From: Neckera pumila
Lineage: Eukaryota > Streptophyta > Bryopsida > Hypnales > Neckeraceae
DNA length: 64,000 nucleotides
Assembly (NCBI GenBank): GCA_963969595.1
Contig: OZ018416.1
Span: 14,586,065-14,650,064 of the forward strand
Reading direction: 5' to 3'
Part shown: one piece after another, positions 35,601 through 47,228 of the stretch
How the letters are laid out: the number at the start of each line of letters is the position of its first letter
Position numbering within the stretch: the stretch's first letter is position 1
Program-made: the position numbers and the translations under genes
The notes under the pieces: model-generated
The model's input: the letters and a program-made list of their open reading frames with translations, nothing else
What the model was told of the DNA's origin: nothing
Database searches by the model: none

Positions 35601-36250
35601 AGAGCAACCACACCAGCAACAACACGCAGCTGTCGATCTCCATCCCCACCACGGCCGCGCCATCCGGGGACTTCAACTCGCAGAGCAGCGGCGGCAGCCC
35701 GTCCCGAGGCAAGTTATCTCTCTCACCCTTGAAGCTCTCCATGTCCAGGGCGGGTGATGAATCATCGCATGATCCAATGGTGCTCGGGGTTGGGACTTCG
35801 CTCGTCGATCATGCTCGCCACGAGGAGCACCCCCCTCACGAGGAAGCGTGGGACCCCATTCCATGGGAGCCCTCTTCGGTCGGCGGCCCTCTGGCTGAGG
35901 TGCTGCAGTCGTCGTCGGGTAATACTGTCGTCGTCGTTGCTCCGGCTCCTACTACTGCTGGCGGTGCCGGATCAGGTGCAGACTGGCTCGAATCCCACCA
36001 CAACAAAGTGCTTGCTACTTCCCCAAGCCGCTGTGTGCCCGCTTCCCCTGTCGACGTCCTTCACAAGTCCACTTTTGCTTCCCATTCTGATTCTAGCACT
36101 AGCACTAGTAGCGCCAGCAGCCCTCGTAATTCAGCCCTCCCCATGGACCTTGCCTCTTCCGCTGCTGCTGCAGCCAATGCTCCGCCTTCTGATAACTCTG
36201 CTTCTCAGATCCCGGCCTCTGCAGCAGCGCCCGTGCAGCAGATCGTTTAG
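32607..36250 (+). CDS. GRF: growth-regulating factor (QLQ-WRC transcription factor), 4 coding exons
   Basis: Plant-specific transcription factor of the GRF family; it acts in the nucleus with GIF co-activators to promote cell proliferation. Spliced model: exons 32607-33060, 33690-33923, 34121-34613, 35035-36250; all introns GT-AG (donors GTATAG, GTAAGT, GTACCT), phases kept, 798 residues. QLQ domain at residues 179-214 ([20 protein letters not shown]), the GIF-binding part. WRC domain at 244-287 ([20 protein letters not shown]), with zinc ligands C250, C260, C271, H274 in C-x9-C-x10-C-x2-H spacing and a basic RGRHRSRRP nuclear signal. C-terminal FFD ([10 protein letters not shown], about 534), TQL (about 591) and GGPL (about 677) motifs. 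The N-terminal part before QLQ (about 178 residues, Ser/Gly-rich) is long; seed-plant GRFs often have QLQ close to the N-terminus. Start: 32607 is the first in-frame ATG; a second at 32619 has a better -3 A. Very GC-rich, unlike its surroundings. A GT-AG alternative inside exon 4 is possible (AAAGTGAGT at 35210) but would only remove conserved sequence. Confidence 0.93.
34273..34293 (+). promoter_or_regulatory. position of the canonical miR396 site, degenerate here
   Basis: In seed plants the WRC codons for RSRKPVE carry the miR396 target (CGTTCAAGAAAGC..GTGGAA). The homologous codons here read CGCTCCCGCAGACCCGCGGA plus A, about 8 mismatches over 21 positions by my count, including the central ones. 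I therefore annotate it as a non-functional or never-acquired site. Confidence 0.7.
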
Positions 36251-38520
36251 CTTGCTAGATAGCTAGCTCCCTTTTCCCCGTTTTACATGCGTTGATTAGT
36301 GCGAGGTTTAGGTCGTTCAGCAGGGGTTTATGGTATTCTTTAGTTTCATTCATCGGCATTAGTAACTACTATCTAAATAAGCAGAATGAGGTCTCGCATC
36401 GATCTCTGCAAGCGAAGGACGTCCTTCCTGCTCGATCGTTGCTTAGGTCTTGATGTGATTGGGATGGGATTCATTAGGGTGAACTAGTAGTTGCGGTGGT
36501 TGGGTAGATTGTCGATGAGAAGGGCTGGGGGAAAAAGTGTGGTTGACGTCAAGTTGCTGCATTGCAACATTTGTATTCACCATCATGTTGGGCCGGCCTG
36601 CAGGATCTGGATGAGTCTCCCAGCTGCGAGATGATCCTTCCAGTGAGGTTGTCATCGGTGAAGCCTACTACCTGCCGACAGAGTCCCGTACTGGCAGTGA
36701 GTGAGTACAGATTGCGGCTTCATCTTCATCTTCCCCCGTGAAACAACACAAATCGGATATGATCACTGTGGTAGGGACCAGTAGCCTGTGCTATGATTTG
36801 ATGAGAGGCTACCGCCCCCGAGGATATTACCACCACCACCACCACCACCTGCGGCAACCATGTTTAGTCCAGGGAGGATATTACAGCCTTGGTTGCAGCA
36901 TCGTCGTCATTATTCCCCTTTGGTTGATTGCTACTCGAACCAAAGCCTGAGCTGGGTCCGTTCCCTTGGACCCAAATTTTGAGCCTCTAGAGGCGGCTGC
37001 GTGCTGGCAGCCACCCTACCCACCCTTTCCCCACTTAATTCCGCGCTGTGCTGCCATTAGTTCATGTCTTTTCCCTACCTGCAGGCTTCTTTTCCCACTT
37101 GTTGTATCCATTCTCGCTCTGATCGATCAGCTCTTGGAGCTCTCCCCGAAGTGGCCGATATCCAGCTCACTTGGAGTGGACGTCACACGCAGTTGCCCGG
37201 TGCTTGATCACGCAAGCCTAGCTTTGCGCAAGGATTTCCGTCAATTCGACCGCAACTCCTGAAGCCGCTTTACTCATCTGTACTCATACGACGAACTCTG
37301 CTTTTGGATAAGACATTTGCTAAGCACTCTTTTAATTCTCCTGCCCTGCTTTTGTATCTAGAGCTGGACGGAGTTTCCCCCACTCCTCCCAGTGTTGAGT
37401 TTTCCACCTGCTCGCTCTCACTGCTGGCGCACATAGGATGATTTTAGACTCATGTGGACCTTCCCCAGCTTTGAGTGTGGCACATATTTATAAATCTTCT
37501 CACTGAAATTCTGTCTACTGGATCAAATTTCCTCTGCTTTGAATGAATGATTATGTATGCATGTGTGTACGCTAATTCTTTGATTAATGATCTCTATCGC
37601 GTGATGGTGTGCAATCTGAGTACCACTCTAGCACTCAGTGGTTGATGAGTCCTTGTGATTTTCTGGATGAATTGTTGCTGCTGCTGGTTCTGCAGAAACC
37701 ATTACCACGAGTACAGAATACTGCAAGTATACATGATAATAAGTGTTTAGAGCCAGATCTGGGCAGGAATCTACTAATGGGTGCACAGTAGTACGTTGGT
37801 GATGGTTCCATTGTCACCGTCACACATGCTGTTTCTTCATCACGAAGGGAGGTCTGTAGCGTTGAAAAGTCGTGGCCTTTGTACACAGGAGCGATTGAGT
37901 TCAGTTAGTACTGCCATGCAGCAGCAGTAACTTAAGTAGCGTAGTACGTGAACTAGTAGCTAGCCTGGAATTCGTGGGCCCCAAGTCTGCGTCTTTCTCT
38001 CTCTTTCTACCCCACTGTGGCCCTCCCTCTGGGGGTACATGAGAAGATGCAGTTTAGTGGTCTTGGGCCATCAATTGGGGGGCCGTCGCCGACCGTTCAC
38101 CGACGCGAATATCGCGGCCCCAGTGGTGATGAGCTTTTCGCTCCCCGAATGTTTGTGACAGCGATATTCGGCACAGTGGTTAGGACACGCTGCCCTCAAA
38201 CCTGGCCAGGCTCGCAATAGAGTTATTACAACAGGTCCAACCGCCGTCCAAGGGTGTCAGCGGCCACTACTACTTGTCCAGCTTAGCTAGCAGCTAGCGC
38301 TTGATCGACGGGTGAACAGGTTGCTGGCTGTTTCTCCCCAGTCCTCAGTCTTCCCTGCGCCTTGTTACCTGAATCTTAGATTCCTCTGCCACAATATTTC
38401 TACAGTGTGCCTTCAGTCAGACCACCAGCTAGTCATTGGCACGCCTCAGTTTTTCTTTCAACTCTAGGGTTACTCCTTTGTCTTGGCTGGTGTCATGTCA
38501 GAGCGTGCAATAAACTCTAT
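36251..38520 (+). other. GRF 3' flank, probably containing its 3' UTR
   Basis: Non-repetitive and GC-balanced. It contains a (CCA)n run at 36829-36848 and a 10-bp perfect inverted repeat CGAATATCGC / GCGATATTCG (38106-38115, 38161-38170). The clearest AATAAA is at 38509-38514; an AATAAG is at about 36376. The true polyadenylation site is unknown. ORFs of 60-98 codons in all frames carry no domain. Confidence 0.4.
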
Positions 38521-40286
38521 TTAATACTCGCAATTCTCCCTAATAAGCACCCACTAATCTAACCCACCCACTTATGATAATCAGGTTGATAATCTATACT
38601 GGTATTGGTCTCCATCAGCTCACATACATCGTTTCATTCCTTTCTCAGTACTCTCAATTCATTAACCCCAGCTGGTACGTCAGAGTTTTTGTTCCCTCCC
38701 CAAAGTAAACCCTACTTCCATACCCGAATTTCTCCATTCTCTTGGCTGTTGTCAGACGACCATTTCGCGGTATACACTCGTCAATATTATATACATGTTG
38801 CGTTCAAGAAAGCCCCATCCAACATACCACTCTGCGAACTTATGATAAGGTTGATGATAGGTCGTCTTGGTCCCCATCAACGCAGGTAGATTGGTTCATT
38901 CTCCTCCTTTGGCTGGCCCTCTTAATATATACATGTATCCACCGTGACCCACGTCCAGCAGCAGGAGCTCCTTCCCACTGGTGCAGTGCGTGGAAGAGGA
39001 GCTCCTTCTGTTGCAAGCAGAGCGACACAAGTGCTTCAATAATTGAGGATCTTGAATGCGGATGAATCCTGCGCATGACGTGACGTTGAAAGGAGGCGAA
39101 TCCAAGGTGTAAGACGGTTTAAGAGCGGAGCTCCTGCTGCAGGGCTGCAGGCGTAGGTTGCGTTGATCATTCACGTGCTAGGCGGGTTAGGCCGCCGCGT
39201 GCAAGGACCCGGGCTCAGCAGAGCCCCAATCTTGAGATGGGCGTCAAGCGAACCCAAGTGACCAAACCAAAGCAAGCAAGCCAAGCCAAGCTGAGCCAAG
39301 CTAGCCCTGCCAGACAGACTTCCAGACAGACACAGACAGAGACGGTGAGGGTCTACGAACGCCTCTGCAGGCCTGGTCTGGTCTAAGCTAAGCTAAGCTA
39401 AGCTAAGCTAGGGGAGCTTGCTAGGGAGCGAGTGTTAGCTACCTAGCCCTCTGACGCCTGCTCTTCCAGCCGGCCTTTCTAGCTTCTGCCAGCAAGCTAT
39501 GGCCGGGAGCTCGCTAGCCCCCCCTCTAGCTAGCTAGCAAGCTAAGTTAGCTACAGTCTTCTTCGTTGTATTGAGCCTCCGTCACTTCAATTGCTGCTGC
39601 AGGCAATGCTCCCCCTGCGCTGCTCCCTTCAAAGCACTCAAGTGCCCATGTACCCACCCCGCTCCAGTAGCTAGCTCTCGCCTGGCCTGCCACGGTGGTT
39701 GCCCCAAGTGTGCGAACTGGCGTTGCTGTGCACGTTACGATCCTGATCCTGCAGGGCAGCCCCCTCATAATGCCGTCCAACAGCTCCTTCAAGAGGTGAT
39801 TATGATCTGGTATTTACAGCCCCCAGGAGACTCATTATGGGCCTCGCCGCGCCTTTGTCCGTGGCGGGGCTTTTATTTATTAAGTTAAGGAGAGGGCCGG
39901 GCGACGAACGGAAGTGAAGGCGCCACTGATCGGTGGGTCGATCGATAGTGCGCAAATCTATGCGAACGGATTCGGAGTTGATGTGGCGGAGACGATGCAT
40001 CATGAAGAAAGACAAAGAGGGGGAAATTATGAGGAGGCGAACTCAGCTTGCGAACGGGTGGGGAAACTGAAGTTCAGTTTCTGGATTATCACCAAGGCCG
40101 GTGGGAGTAAACTTACGGAGTACTCCGTATTATTTTCGGGTTAGAATTTACTGGAGTTGATATGGACAAATTACTTTTTTTTAAATGAAATGAAATCTCC
40201 ATCTGAAGATAGTTATTACCCTCTAATGTTGACAATTCTAGATCAATAATGTAGGGATGGGTTTAGAAATGTAAAATTCTTAACCC
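38521..40286. other. GC-balanced unique stretch with simple repeats
   Basis: Continuation of the low-repeat domain around GRF. Contains AGCAAGCCAAGCCAAGC-type and CAGACAGA repeats at 39265-39345, a (TAAGC)n array at about 39386-39412 and CTAGCTAGCTAGC at about 39525. Several 70-107 codon ORFs lie on both strands, none with a domain or start/splice support. A separate non-coding transcript or small gene cannot be excluded. Confidence 0.35.
39386..39412. repeat. (TAAGC)n short tandem repeat
   Basis: Five to six units of a 5-bp repeat ending in CTAGGGGAGC. Confidence 0.85.
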
Positions 40287-40867
40287 TTAACCCCTAAACC
40301 CCGGAGGCACATTTGGGCAAAATTTTAAAAAACTGTCACTTTTTAGGGAAGTGAAAAAAAAAGTTTTTTTTCAAAATTCAACCGTACAAATTTGCATTGG
40401 ACTACTGTAGGAATGTGTGGGAAAAAAAATTAGAAACTTTTATCACATTGATTGGAAGATTATAATGTTTGAAGTTAGAAGAAAAAGTTTTTTTTCAACC
40501 TTGCTCGACAAGGCCAGCAGACTTTAACACCTCCTAGAGTGAGATTTTTACACTACATATGCTTATTTTTTTTTACATTTGCATCTTGTATCATGTAAGT
40601 TACATGCGGCAAATTTCAAGACTTGATGAGCTTTTTTGCAAAAGATTCCCCAAATAATCCACACAGCACAAGTTGCCGGAAAAGTTTAGGGCAACATAAC
40701 TTTTGATTAGGGCACCCAATTGGAAAAAAAATTTAGATTTTTAGCAAGGGGGTACATATACATACATTGCATCAAAATTTCGCAACATCTTACCAAAATT
40801 GACTTCGTAGGAACCTGTCCAAATTTTTGATTATCTGTTGAACGGACAATTGTCCTTTAGAGGTTAA
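40287..40867 (+). mobile_element. TTAA element, divergent type 2, shortened (581 bp)
   Basis: TTAACCCCTAAACCCC to GTCCTTTAGAGGTTAA. A second TTAACCC lies just outside at 40280, as if the target were a tandem TTAA. It keeps the AACTGTCACTTTTTAG head block and the GTAGGAACCTGTCCAAATTT tail block, and lacks about 350 bp from the middle. Confidence 0.75.
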
Positions 40868-40876
40868 GGTTGCGGA

Positions 40877-40911
40877 CCTAAAGAAAAAAGAAAAAAGAAA
40901 AAAGAAAAAAA
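40877..40911. repeat. (GAAAAAA)n short tandem repeat
   Basis: About four units of period 7 directly to the right of the TTAA element. Confidence 0.85.
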
Positions 40912-41604
40912 GTCTGTGAGCCTCCGTGACTAAGGTAGTCACCAAAACCGCTCCAATTATTGGACCAATAGGTACATTCTTTGTTTGCACAATGAACAAT
41001 GAAGTCATCCATCAACGACTTTTTGGCCTCAATGTCCTTCTAGAGTTAATGTGGTTATTTCAAATTTAGGGACAATAATTTTGTTTTCAATATGAGTTTA
41101 CTGAAACATATTTCATATTTAATCTTAATTTGAGGTTCTACTCATATTTTAGATCTTGGTTTGCAAAGGAAATTGAAGCACTTCAACTGAAAAAACTTGC
41201 AAAGCAAAATCATTGAAAGCTTGTGGAGACTTGAAAAAAACATTTTGTTCTACTTTGCATACTTTGTGCAACTAAACTCACACATATATTGCCCTTGGAT
41301 CCTAAATATTGTATGTATGACTGAAATACTAGTAAATAATAAGATCCTATATTTATAGATTCTTAGAAATTCTTAAAAATGAACAAAAGGTGATTTACAA
41401 CCGAATTAGGGCCCAAAAGAAAAGAAGATATACACCCGTTTTTTCAACCATGGGATCTTCATAAAAACATAATTCTTTGGAAGCTTTTTTATTCTATAAT
41501 CTCAAAGTAATGAGAAATAAAAACAAAATGTGATACTTAACTTTAGATGTCCAAAACATCTAAAAAACATTTTGCCTTATATTTAGCTATAAGGATTTAT
41601 ACAG
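40912..41604. other. AT-rich stretch, nothing recognised
   Basis: No element border, ORF or RNA gene supported. Confidence 0.4.
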
Positions 41605-41606
41605 TA

Positions 41607-41857
41607 CTCCCTTTGTCCCAAAATGATTGTCCATTTTGAATGTCATGTTTTTTGAGGTTGTTTTGCGTAAGTCATATGGAGACTTCCTTGTGACTAATTT
41701 TATTTAGGTTGCAATGAACACATGCAATGTTCTTCATTGATTCTAGTGATATAAAATTTGTGAACTTTCATAATTATGTTCTTTATAATATGATCAATGA
41801 AATTGGCTCAAAAAAATACCAACAAAATTGTAGACAATCATTTCATGACGAAGGGAG
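41607..41857. mobile_element. Stowaway MITE, 251 bp
   Basis: Ends CTCCCTTTGTCCCAAAATGA and, in reverse complement, CTCCCTTCGTCATGAAATGA form an inverted repeat matching the Stowaway consensus CTCCCTCCGT. TA lies on both sides (41605-41606, 41858-41859), as expected for Tc1/mariner-group insertion. No ORF; depends on a mariner-like transposase elsewhere. Confidence 0.93.
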
Positions 41858-41859
41858 TA

Positions 41860-43001
41860 TTGATTTTCATGACTTTCTAAAACATATATTTTAGTGTTAA
41901 TATACTACTAAATTTTTTGACTTCCAAAAAATGTACTTACTATAGGGATCAATAATAGTTTAGAAAACATCATTGTAACATTCTCAAATTTTAAAAAATA
42001 AATTAAAATAGTTACTTCTCACTTGGTCTTAGGAATGGTATTAACTAGCAATAATGCTAGGAATACTTTTTTATAGACCTTTGAACTAGATTCATTTTTC
42101 TCGCACCAATCATAAATACCAAGTGCAAGTGCTGTATTGTTTCTACTTTTATTTTATGTGTTTCCTTTTCTCTTGGATGCAAACCTTACAATGAAAGTGA
42201 AAATTTTAGTATTTTTTTTAATGGAATTGAAAGAAACTTAATTGCAAGATAGACTCTCAGAGAGGAGGCTTCAATTCCATAAAGAGTAAAGAACGGTAAT
42301 TCATTTATGTTTCCATATTTTCAATGACAGGAGGGTGGTTTAGATTGACATGATCTAATAAGCTTATTAGTAATATAGTTGCAATGGACTGAGTTGAGAA
42401 CTTGACTGAGGTTGAATTATTTGGTACTTTCAGTCAAATTCTTCAATACCAACAATCTTGTAATCAAATAAGTAATCAGAGGTAAATAATGGTCTCTTAC
42501 ATACACATGCACCCGCCTGATCCAGTATTCCGAAACTGTGATACACAATTAATCAAACTTCAGCATTTAAATTGAATGGGCTCCATTCATTAGTCTCTGG
42601 ATAACTTTGGGTACAGGACTACAGGGTCTTATAATAGTTACGAGTTTATGGCTTAAGGTTGGTACACCCAAAATCACACCCTGCCTAAAACTGTCATCAT
42701 CACTATGTGTACATGCATGCAGAAATGTACGTATTTTGAAGAAACTATTTCAAAGGATCTACCAAAAAAGAATTTTGACCCTTCATAACTTTCGCATACG
42801 GTATCCAAATCTTGCATTCATTTGTGCATTGGAAACTCCTTTCACTTGCCAACAAAGAAAATATGGTATATACGACAATATTAATAATAGTAAACATGCA
42901 TAGTAGCAAAAAGTGGCGGTTTAGGGGGTATCCACCTTATGAGATCTATCCAAGAACTTGAGCATTTATTACCTATGCTAAATGGATCATTAGTCATCAT
43001 T
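41860..43001. other. AT-rich stretch, nothing recognised
   Basis: The 98-codon ORF at 42607-42903 shows no domain. Nothing else supported. Confidence 0.4.
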
Positions 43002-43637
43002 TTAACCCCTAAATGCCCAAGGCTTGTTTTGAGCTTCTTGGAATCTGCTCTAAATCGAACAAAACCCCAACATTTTGATAATTAGAATCGATGTTTTTTT
43101 AATTATAACCGTACAATTTCAAATTAGACATGCTAGAGATCACAAAGAAATCACGACAATATCATTTAAGGATTGAAAGATTATAATATTTGATCATAAG
43201 GGTGTTAAAACTATGAAAATCTTTTAGCTCTCTTTTTGCATGTCAAATCTAAAAAATTAGTCACCAAAAAAAAAATGAGGTTGAAGGGCCTAACATGCAT
43301 AACCCCAATCAAATTATGGCTTCTCAAAATTTACTCTACAATTTTTTTAAATGGATTTCTAGTGTGATTTAGTGTAATCTAGTATATTTGAGGCTCATTT
43401 CCAAGAGCCCTCAACACTATGGAAAGTCAAGATTGCAATGGGGACCTTGCACAAAATCTTAAATAGAAAAGTTATGATCCTTCATTTTAAAATTTGTATT
43501 TTTGATGCAAAAATTAGACTTCAAAGAGAATTTGTTAAAAATAAGAAATATTAAAAAAGAGAAACTTACTTAGGTCTTATTTAACTTCAAAGTTCTGGCA
43601 ACATCAAAATTTGGTGCCTTGGACATTTGGGAATTAA
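43002..43637 (+). mobile_element. TTAA element, type 3 (636 bp)
   Basis: TTAACCCCTAAATGCCCAAGG to CCTTGGACATTTGGGAATTAA. Here the inverted repeat extends to about 20 bp (CCTAAATGCCCAAGG against CCTTGG.CATTTGGG), longer than in types 1 and 2. Internal AAGATTATAATATTTGATCAT and TATATTTGAGGCTCATTTCC blocks define the type. It is the reference for the inserted copy at 45919. Confidence 0.85.
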
Positions 43638-43735
43638 GATGCCAACTTAGCATATAAGATCTATCATAAATTTAATTAATTCATTATTTTTAAGCAAATA
43701 GAAAATTCTTGGTGCAAATCAGCATCCCCTTTAAC

Positions 43736-43977
43736 AAGGCTAGGGAGCATTGACTCCTTTATTGCCCCAACAAAGGGTATATGTAAAATTGCCCCCTACT
43801 TTGTATTGCGTAAACTTCGTATTTCTTCATCTCTCCTAGCTAATTTGGCTCTAATAGCAAATATGAATTCAAAATTCTCAAATTATATCATATGTGACAA
43901 ATAAAAAAATTTAGTATTTTTTCCAGGGATAAAATATGGGGCAATATTGTAAGAGGGTCAATTTTTCCTAGCCCTCT
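43736..43977. mobile_element. possible MITE with imperfect ends
   Basis: Left GGCTAGGGAGCATTGACTCC...ATTGCCCC and reverse-complemented right GGCTAGGAAAAATTGACCCT...ATTGCCCC form an imperfect inverted repeat about 35 bp long, 240 bp apart. No clear target duplication. Confidence 0.5.
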
Positions 43978-44104
43978 AATAATTAGGCCATAAAGAACCA
44001 GACCGCTTACTTGTCTAAATTTGTCACCTTATCATTTACCATGTATGACTAGATTTAAAACATTAGAATTCATATTTAGAATTTGAGACTCTAAATTTAC
44101 TTTG

Positions 44105-44877
44105 AGCTTTTTTCAATCGGTGCCTGGGAGCAAAAGTTATGCCATTTGGAGTCTTAAAAGCAATTCGCCAACCAGAAAAAAAAAACTTTAAAAAACTGAA
44201 TTTTCTTAAAAAAAAATTGTTCTCAAAGATCATATTTTTGTCTGCATTCGAAGCTTTAATTCATTCTATTTGGACTCAGTACAAGAAAGTTATGGACAAT
44301 CTTGTTTTTCGTGCAATCTAAGCATCTTCAAAAGCAACAACTTATAGAATTCATTTTTGAATGAAATTTTCAATTTTGTTCAATTTTTTTTTGAAAAGGT
44401 TAAGTTTGTTTGTTAGAATAATTCCACTGTTGGGATTATGTTTTTTTTAATTCCATCTAAGAGCTATTAATGATGTAGTGTTTTGTTCAATTTTGGACCT
44501 ACTTCTACTTAACAATTTTTTTATATGTGAAAATCAAATTTTGACATCCTAAAATGTTTTTCCCCAACTCTGAACTCAAATGTTCAACATGAATTTAACT
44601 TTATGGTGTGTAGTGCAAAAAAAACCCACAAATGGCCATCAAAGTCATCTGAAATTGCAGGCCACAAGTTCAAAAAAAATTATTTTTCCCAACTTCAATT
44701 GCTAATATCTTTCAATTCGTACGGTCAAACTTCATGAAATTTTTACCAGATGATCTAAGATAAGTGAAGTACAAGATTCTACAATTAGATTTTTTTTTTT
44801 TAAATTGGTTTTGTGAGCTATCGCAGCAGTTTTCAGTGGTTACGGAGCCAAAAAATGCCTTTGGCCTTTAGAGTTAA
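44105..44877 (-). mobile_element. TTAA element, type 2, tail-truncated
   Basis: Complete head at the right (GCCTTTGGCCTTTAGAGTTAA, read in reverse). Blocks run leftwards to TTTCAATCGGTGCCTGGGAGC at 44111, where the tail is missing. Includes CTTAGATCATCTGGTAAAAATT read in reverse near 44745. Confidence 0.7.
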
Positions 44878-45918
44878 ACATTACATTTTTAGAATTTAGG
44901 TAGAAATATCATATTAGTTTTTAGACACTTGGTGCAAAAATGATGTTTTTGGCTTTGGTACTTTTCACAAGCTTGAGAGGCATCTTAACCTTAGCCTCCC
45001 ACATAAGTTGCGACGTCCATGTGAGCCGTATTAATTGTTTTCCTTCTTTTCTTGTGTTTTTTAATGCAATGGTCATCGTCTCTTTGAAAAAATAAATAAG
45101 TATATATTAGATTAGTGTGATTAAGCTCAACATTCTTTTATTATAGAAAGTATAATATAAGATATGTAATTAAGAATATAGATATGTAACTAAGAATTTG
45201 AGATTTTCACAACCAATTATGCAAAAATTGAATGATGCTTGATAGTGGTAATTTGTCTTTAAAGTCACAACTTAGGATGTTAAGGTGTACAATATAAAAT
45301 ACTTATTTGAGAATGTTGCAAATCACTACAAGTCTACTACTTTTATATAGAAGGATTTTTTTGTAGTTATATTTGCCAATTAATTTTTGTTTTAGGATGT
45401 AAAAATTATTTAAAAAATCACATTTTCATAGAAGTAACTGAGATATTTCATGTTGGTAGACAATGCACAGTTCCATGCAATTTAAAATACAAAGTTGAAC
45501 TTTTGTACATTATAAAAGGCCAATTTTGAAGTCAAATTAAACTCAAAATTTAGACTTGATCATTTTGGCCATGGTTGTGGGCCTTGACCTTTAGAGGACT
45601 ATTTGCCCTTCATTGGAACAAATGAAAGTTTAGGCAAATTATTATAATCTTAATCTTTGGCGTGTTCTTTTGAACTTTTACTTTAACCACTAAAGCTCTT
45701 TGAATTTGAAATGGTTTGGTGGTGTTTGGGGCATTCAAAGTGAAGTATTAGATTTTATTTTTTTCTCATTTTTTTTTAGATTGGAAAATCAAATGACCTT
45801 CCAGAGAATCTAATTATTACAAAGATGTAACAATTGGTTAAAAAATTATTTTTTTTACTTTCAATTTGGACAAGTGGAGCAGAGCATTATTTTACTTTGG
45901 AAATTTACATACTTCTTC
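44878..45918. other. AT-rich stretch, nothing recognised
   Basis: A lone TTAACCACTAAAGCTCTTTGA near 45684 may be a truncated element head; nothing follows that confirms it. Confidence 0.35.
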
Positions 45919-46763
45919 TTGACCCCTGAATGCTCAAGGCCTTATTTGAGCTTCTTGGAAATTTGCTCGAAATTGAACCAAAACCCAACAATTTGATTAG
46001 TTTTATCAGTTTTTTTTATAGTTGTAACCTTACAAATTCAAACTAGATATATTAGAGACCACGTGGGAAGGAAAACGCAACAATATCACTTATGGATTGA
46101 AAGATTATAACGTTTGATCATATGGGTGTTAAAACTATGAAAGTGGTTTGAAGTCTTTCAATCCTCTTTTCACATGTCAAAACTAAAACGTTGATCACCA
46201 GAAAAAAAAGAGGTTAAAGGAAAAAATATGCACATCAGGAAAGTCAAGGCATGCCACTATGGTGTCAACATGGTGCAGTGAAACACTATCCAGATAATTT
46301 GGTGCCAACCTCCATACAAACTCAGTATCAAACCTGGCATGGAAGTTGGCACCAAATTATCTTGATAGCCTTTCAATGCACCATTATGGCACCAATTCAC
46401 ATGTCCTGGACTTCCTAATGCACAACTCTAATCAATTTACAGATTCTCTAAATCTACGCTACATTTATTTAAATGAATTTCTAATGCAATTTTTTCTCCA
46501 AGTTCTAGTGTATTTGAGGCTCATTTGCAAGAGCCTTCAATACTATTGAAAATCAAGATTTGCAATGGACACCCTTGCAAAAAATCTTAAATAGGAAATT
46601 CATAATCATTCATTTTCAAAATCGGATTTCTGATGCTAAAACAAAACTTCAAAAATTATCTTTCAAAAATATGAACTAATAAAAACAATAATTTTACAAG
46701 GTTTTATTTAACTTTGAAGTTTTGTTGACACCAAATTTTGGTGCCTTGGGCATTTAGGGTTAA
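45919..46763 (+). mobile_element. TTAA element, type 3, carrying a nested insertion
   Basis: Starts TTGACCCCTGAATGCTCAAGG and ends GCCTTGGGCATTTAGGGTTAA. Removing the 190-bp nested fold-back element and one 6-bp duplication returns the length to about 655 bp, close to the 636-bp and 645-bp copies. Confidence 0.82.
46234..46417. mobile_element. fold-back MITE inside the type 3 element, 184 bp
   Basis: Flanked by ATGCAC on both sides (46228-46233, 46418-46423), which is single in the uninterrupted copy at 43002 (ATGCAT). The arms pair over about 80 bp: a perfect inner 17 bp (GATAATTTGGTGCCAAC, 46293-46309 / 46345-46361) and outer parts at about 75%. The loop is about 35 bp. No ORF. The superfamily is unclear; the 6-bp duplication does not fit the TTAA, CACTA or Stowaway groups. 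Confidence 0.82.
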
Positions 46764-47228
46764 CTTGAAGCTCTACTCAAGTATGAAGTCTTTAGATCTT
46801 TTTCAAAGTAGAATTTGAGTTGTGGAGCTCAAAAGCTTAATAAAGTTGTCACATTGTCTAAGCTTGAGCAATCTTAAAAAAGACATTATGTTATTCTATA
46901 CTCAATCATATCTCGCACATAAATTACTTTTAGATCCCGCTTTTTTAGGCAAGATCCTCCTATTAGTCAAGAATAAGACCTTATAGTTACAAAATCCTCC
47001 AAAGTGAACAAATTTGGATTTACAATCCTCTTTGTAGGATTCTATTTTTGACAATCATTGGAATATTTTCTAATTTTTGATCCAAACAACTTTAGGAGAA
47101 TGAAGGTCAGATAATGCATTAGTTTTATAGAATATATATTTTTATTACAATCAACAAAAGTAAGGCCATCTAAAATAAAAATATTTGTCCCTAGGCAACA
47201 TCAAGAAAACTACATGAAATAATATTTT
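46764..47228. other. AT-rich stretch, nothing recognised
   Basis: No border, ORF or RNA gene supported. Confidence 0.4.

Noticed and set aside
35008..35757. Long ORFs in other frames and on the other strand of GRF exon 4
   Set aside because: Shadows of a very GC-rich coding exon; only the frame with FFD, TQL and GGPL motifs continues the spliced GRF.
36831..36848. His-rich protein from the (CCA)n run
   Set aside because: Simple trinucleotide repeat in the probable 3' UTR; the ORF around it is not supported.
39571..39888. Cys-rich 105-codon ORF as a small secreted protein
   Set aside because: Cysteines come from TGC/TGT-rich simple sequence near CTGCTGCAGG; no signal peptide and no spacing pattern known to me.
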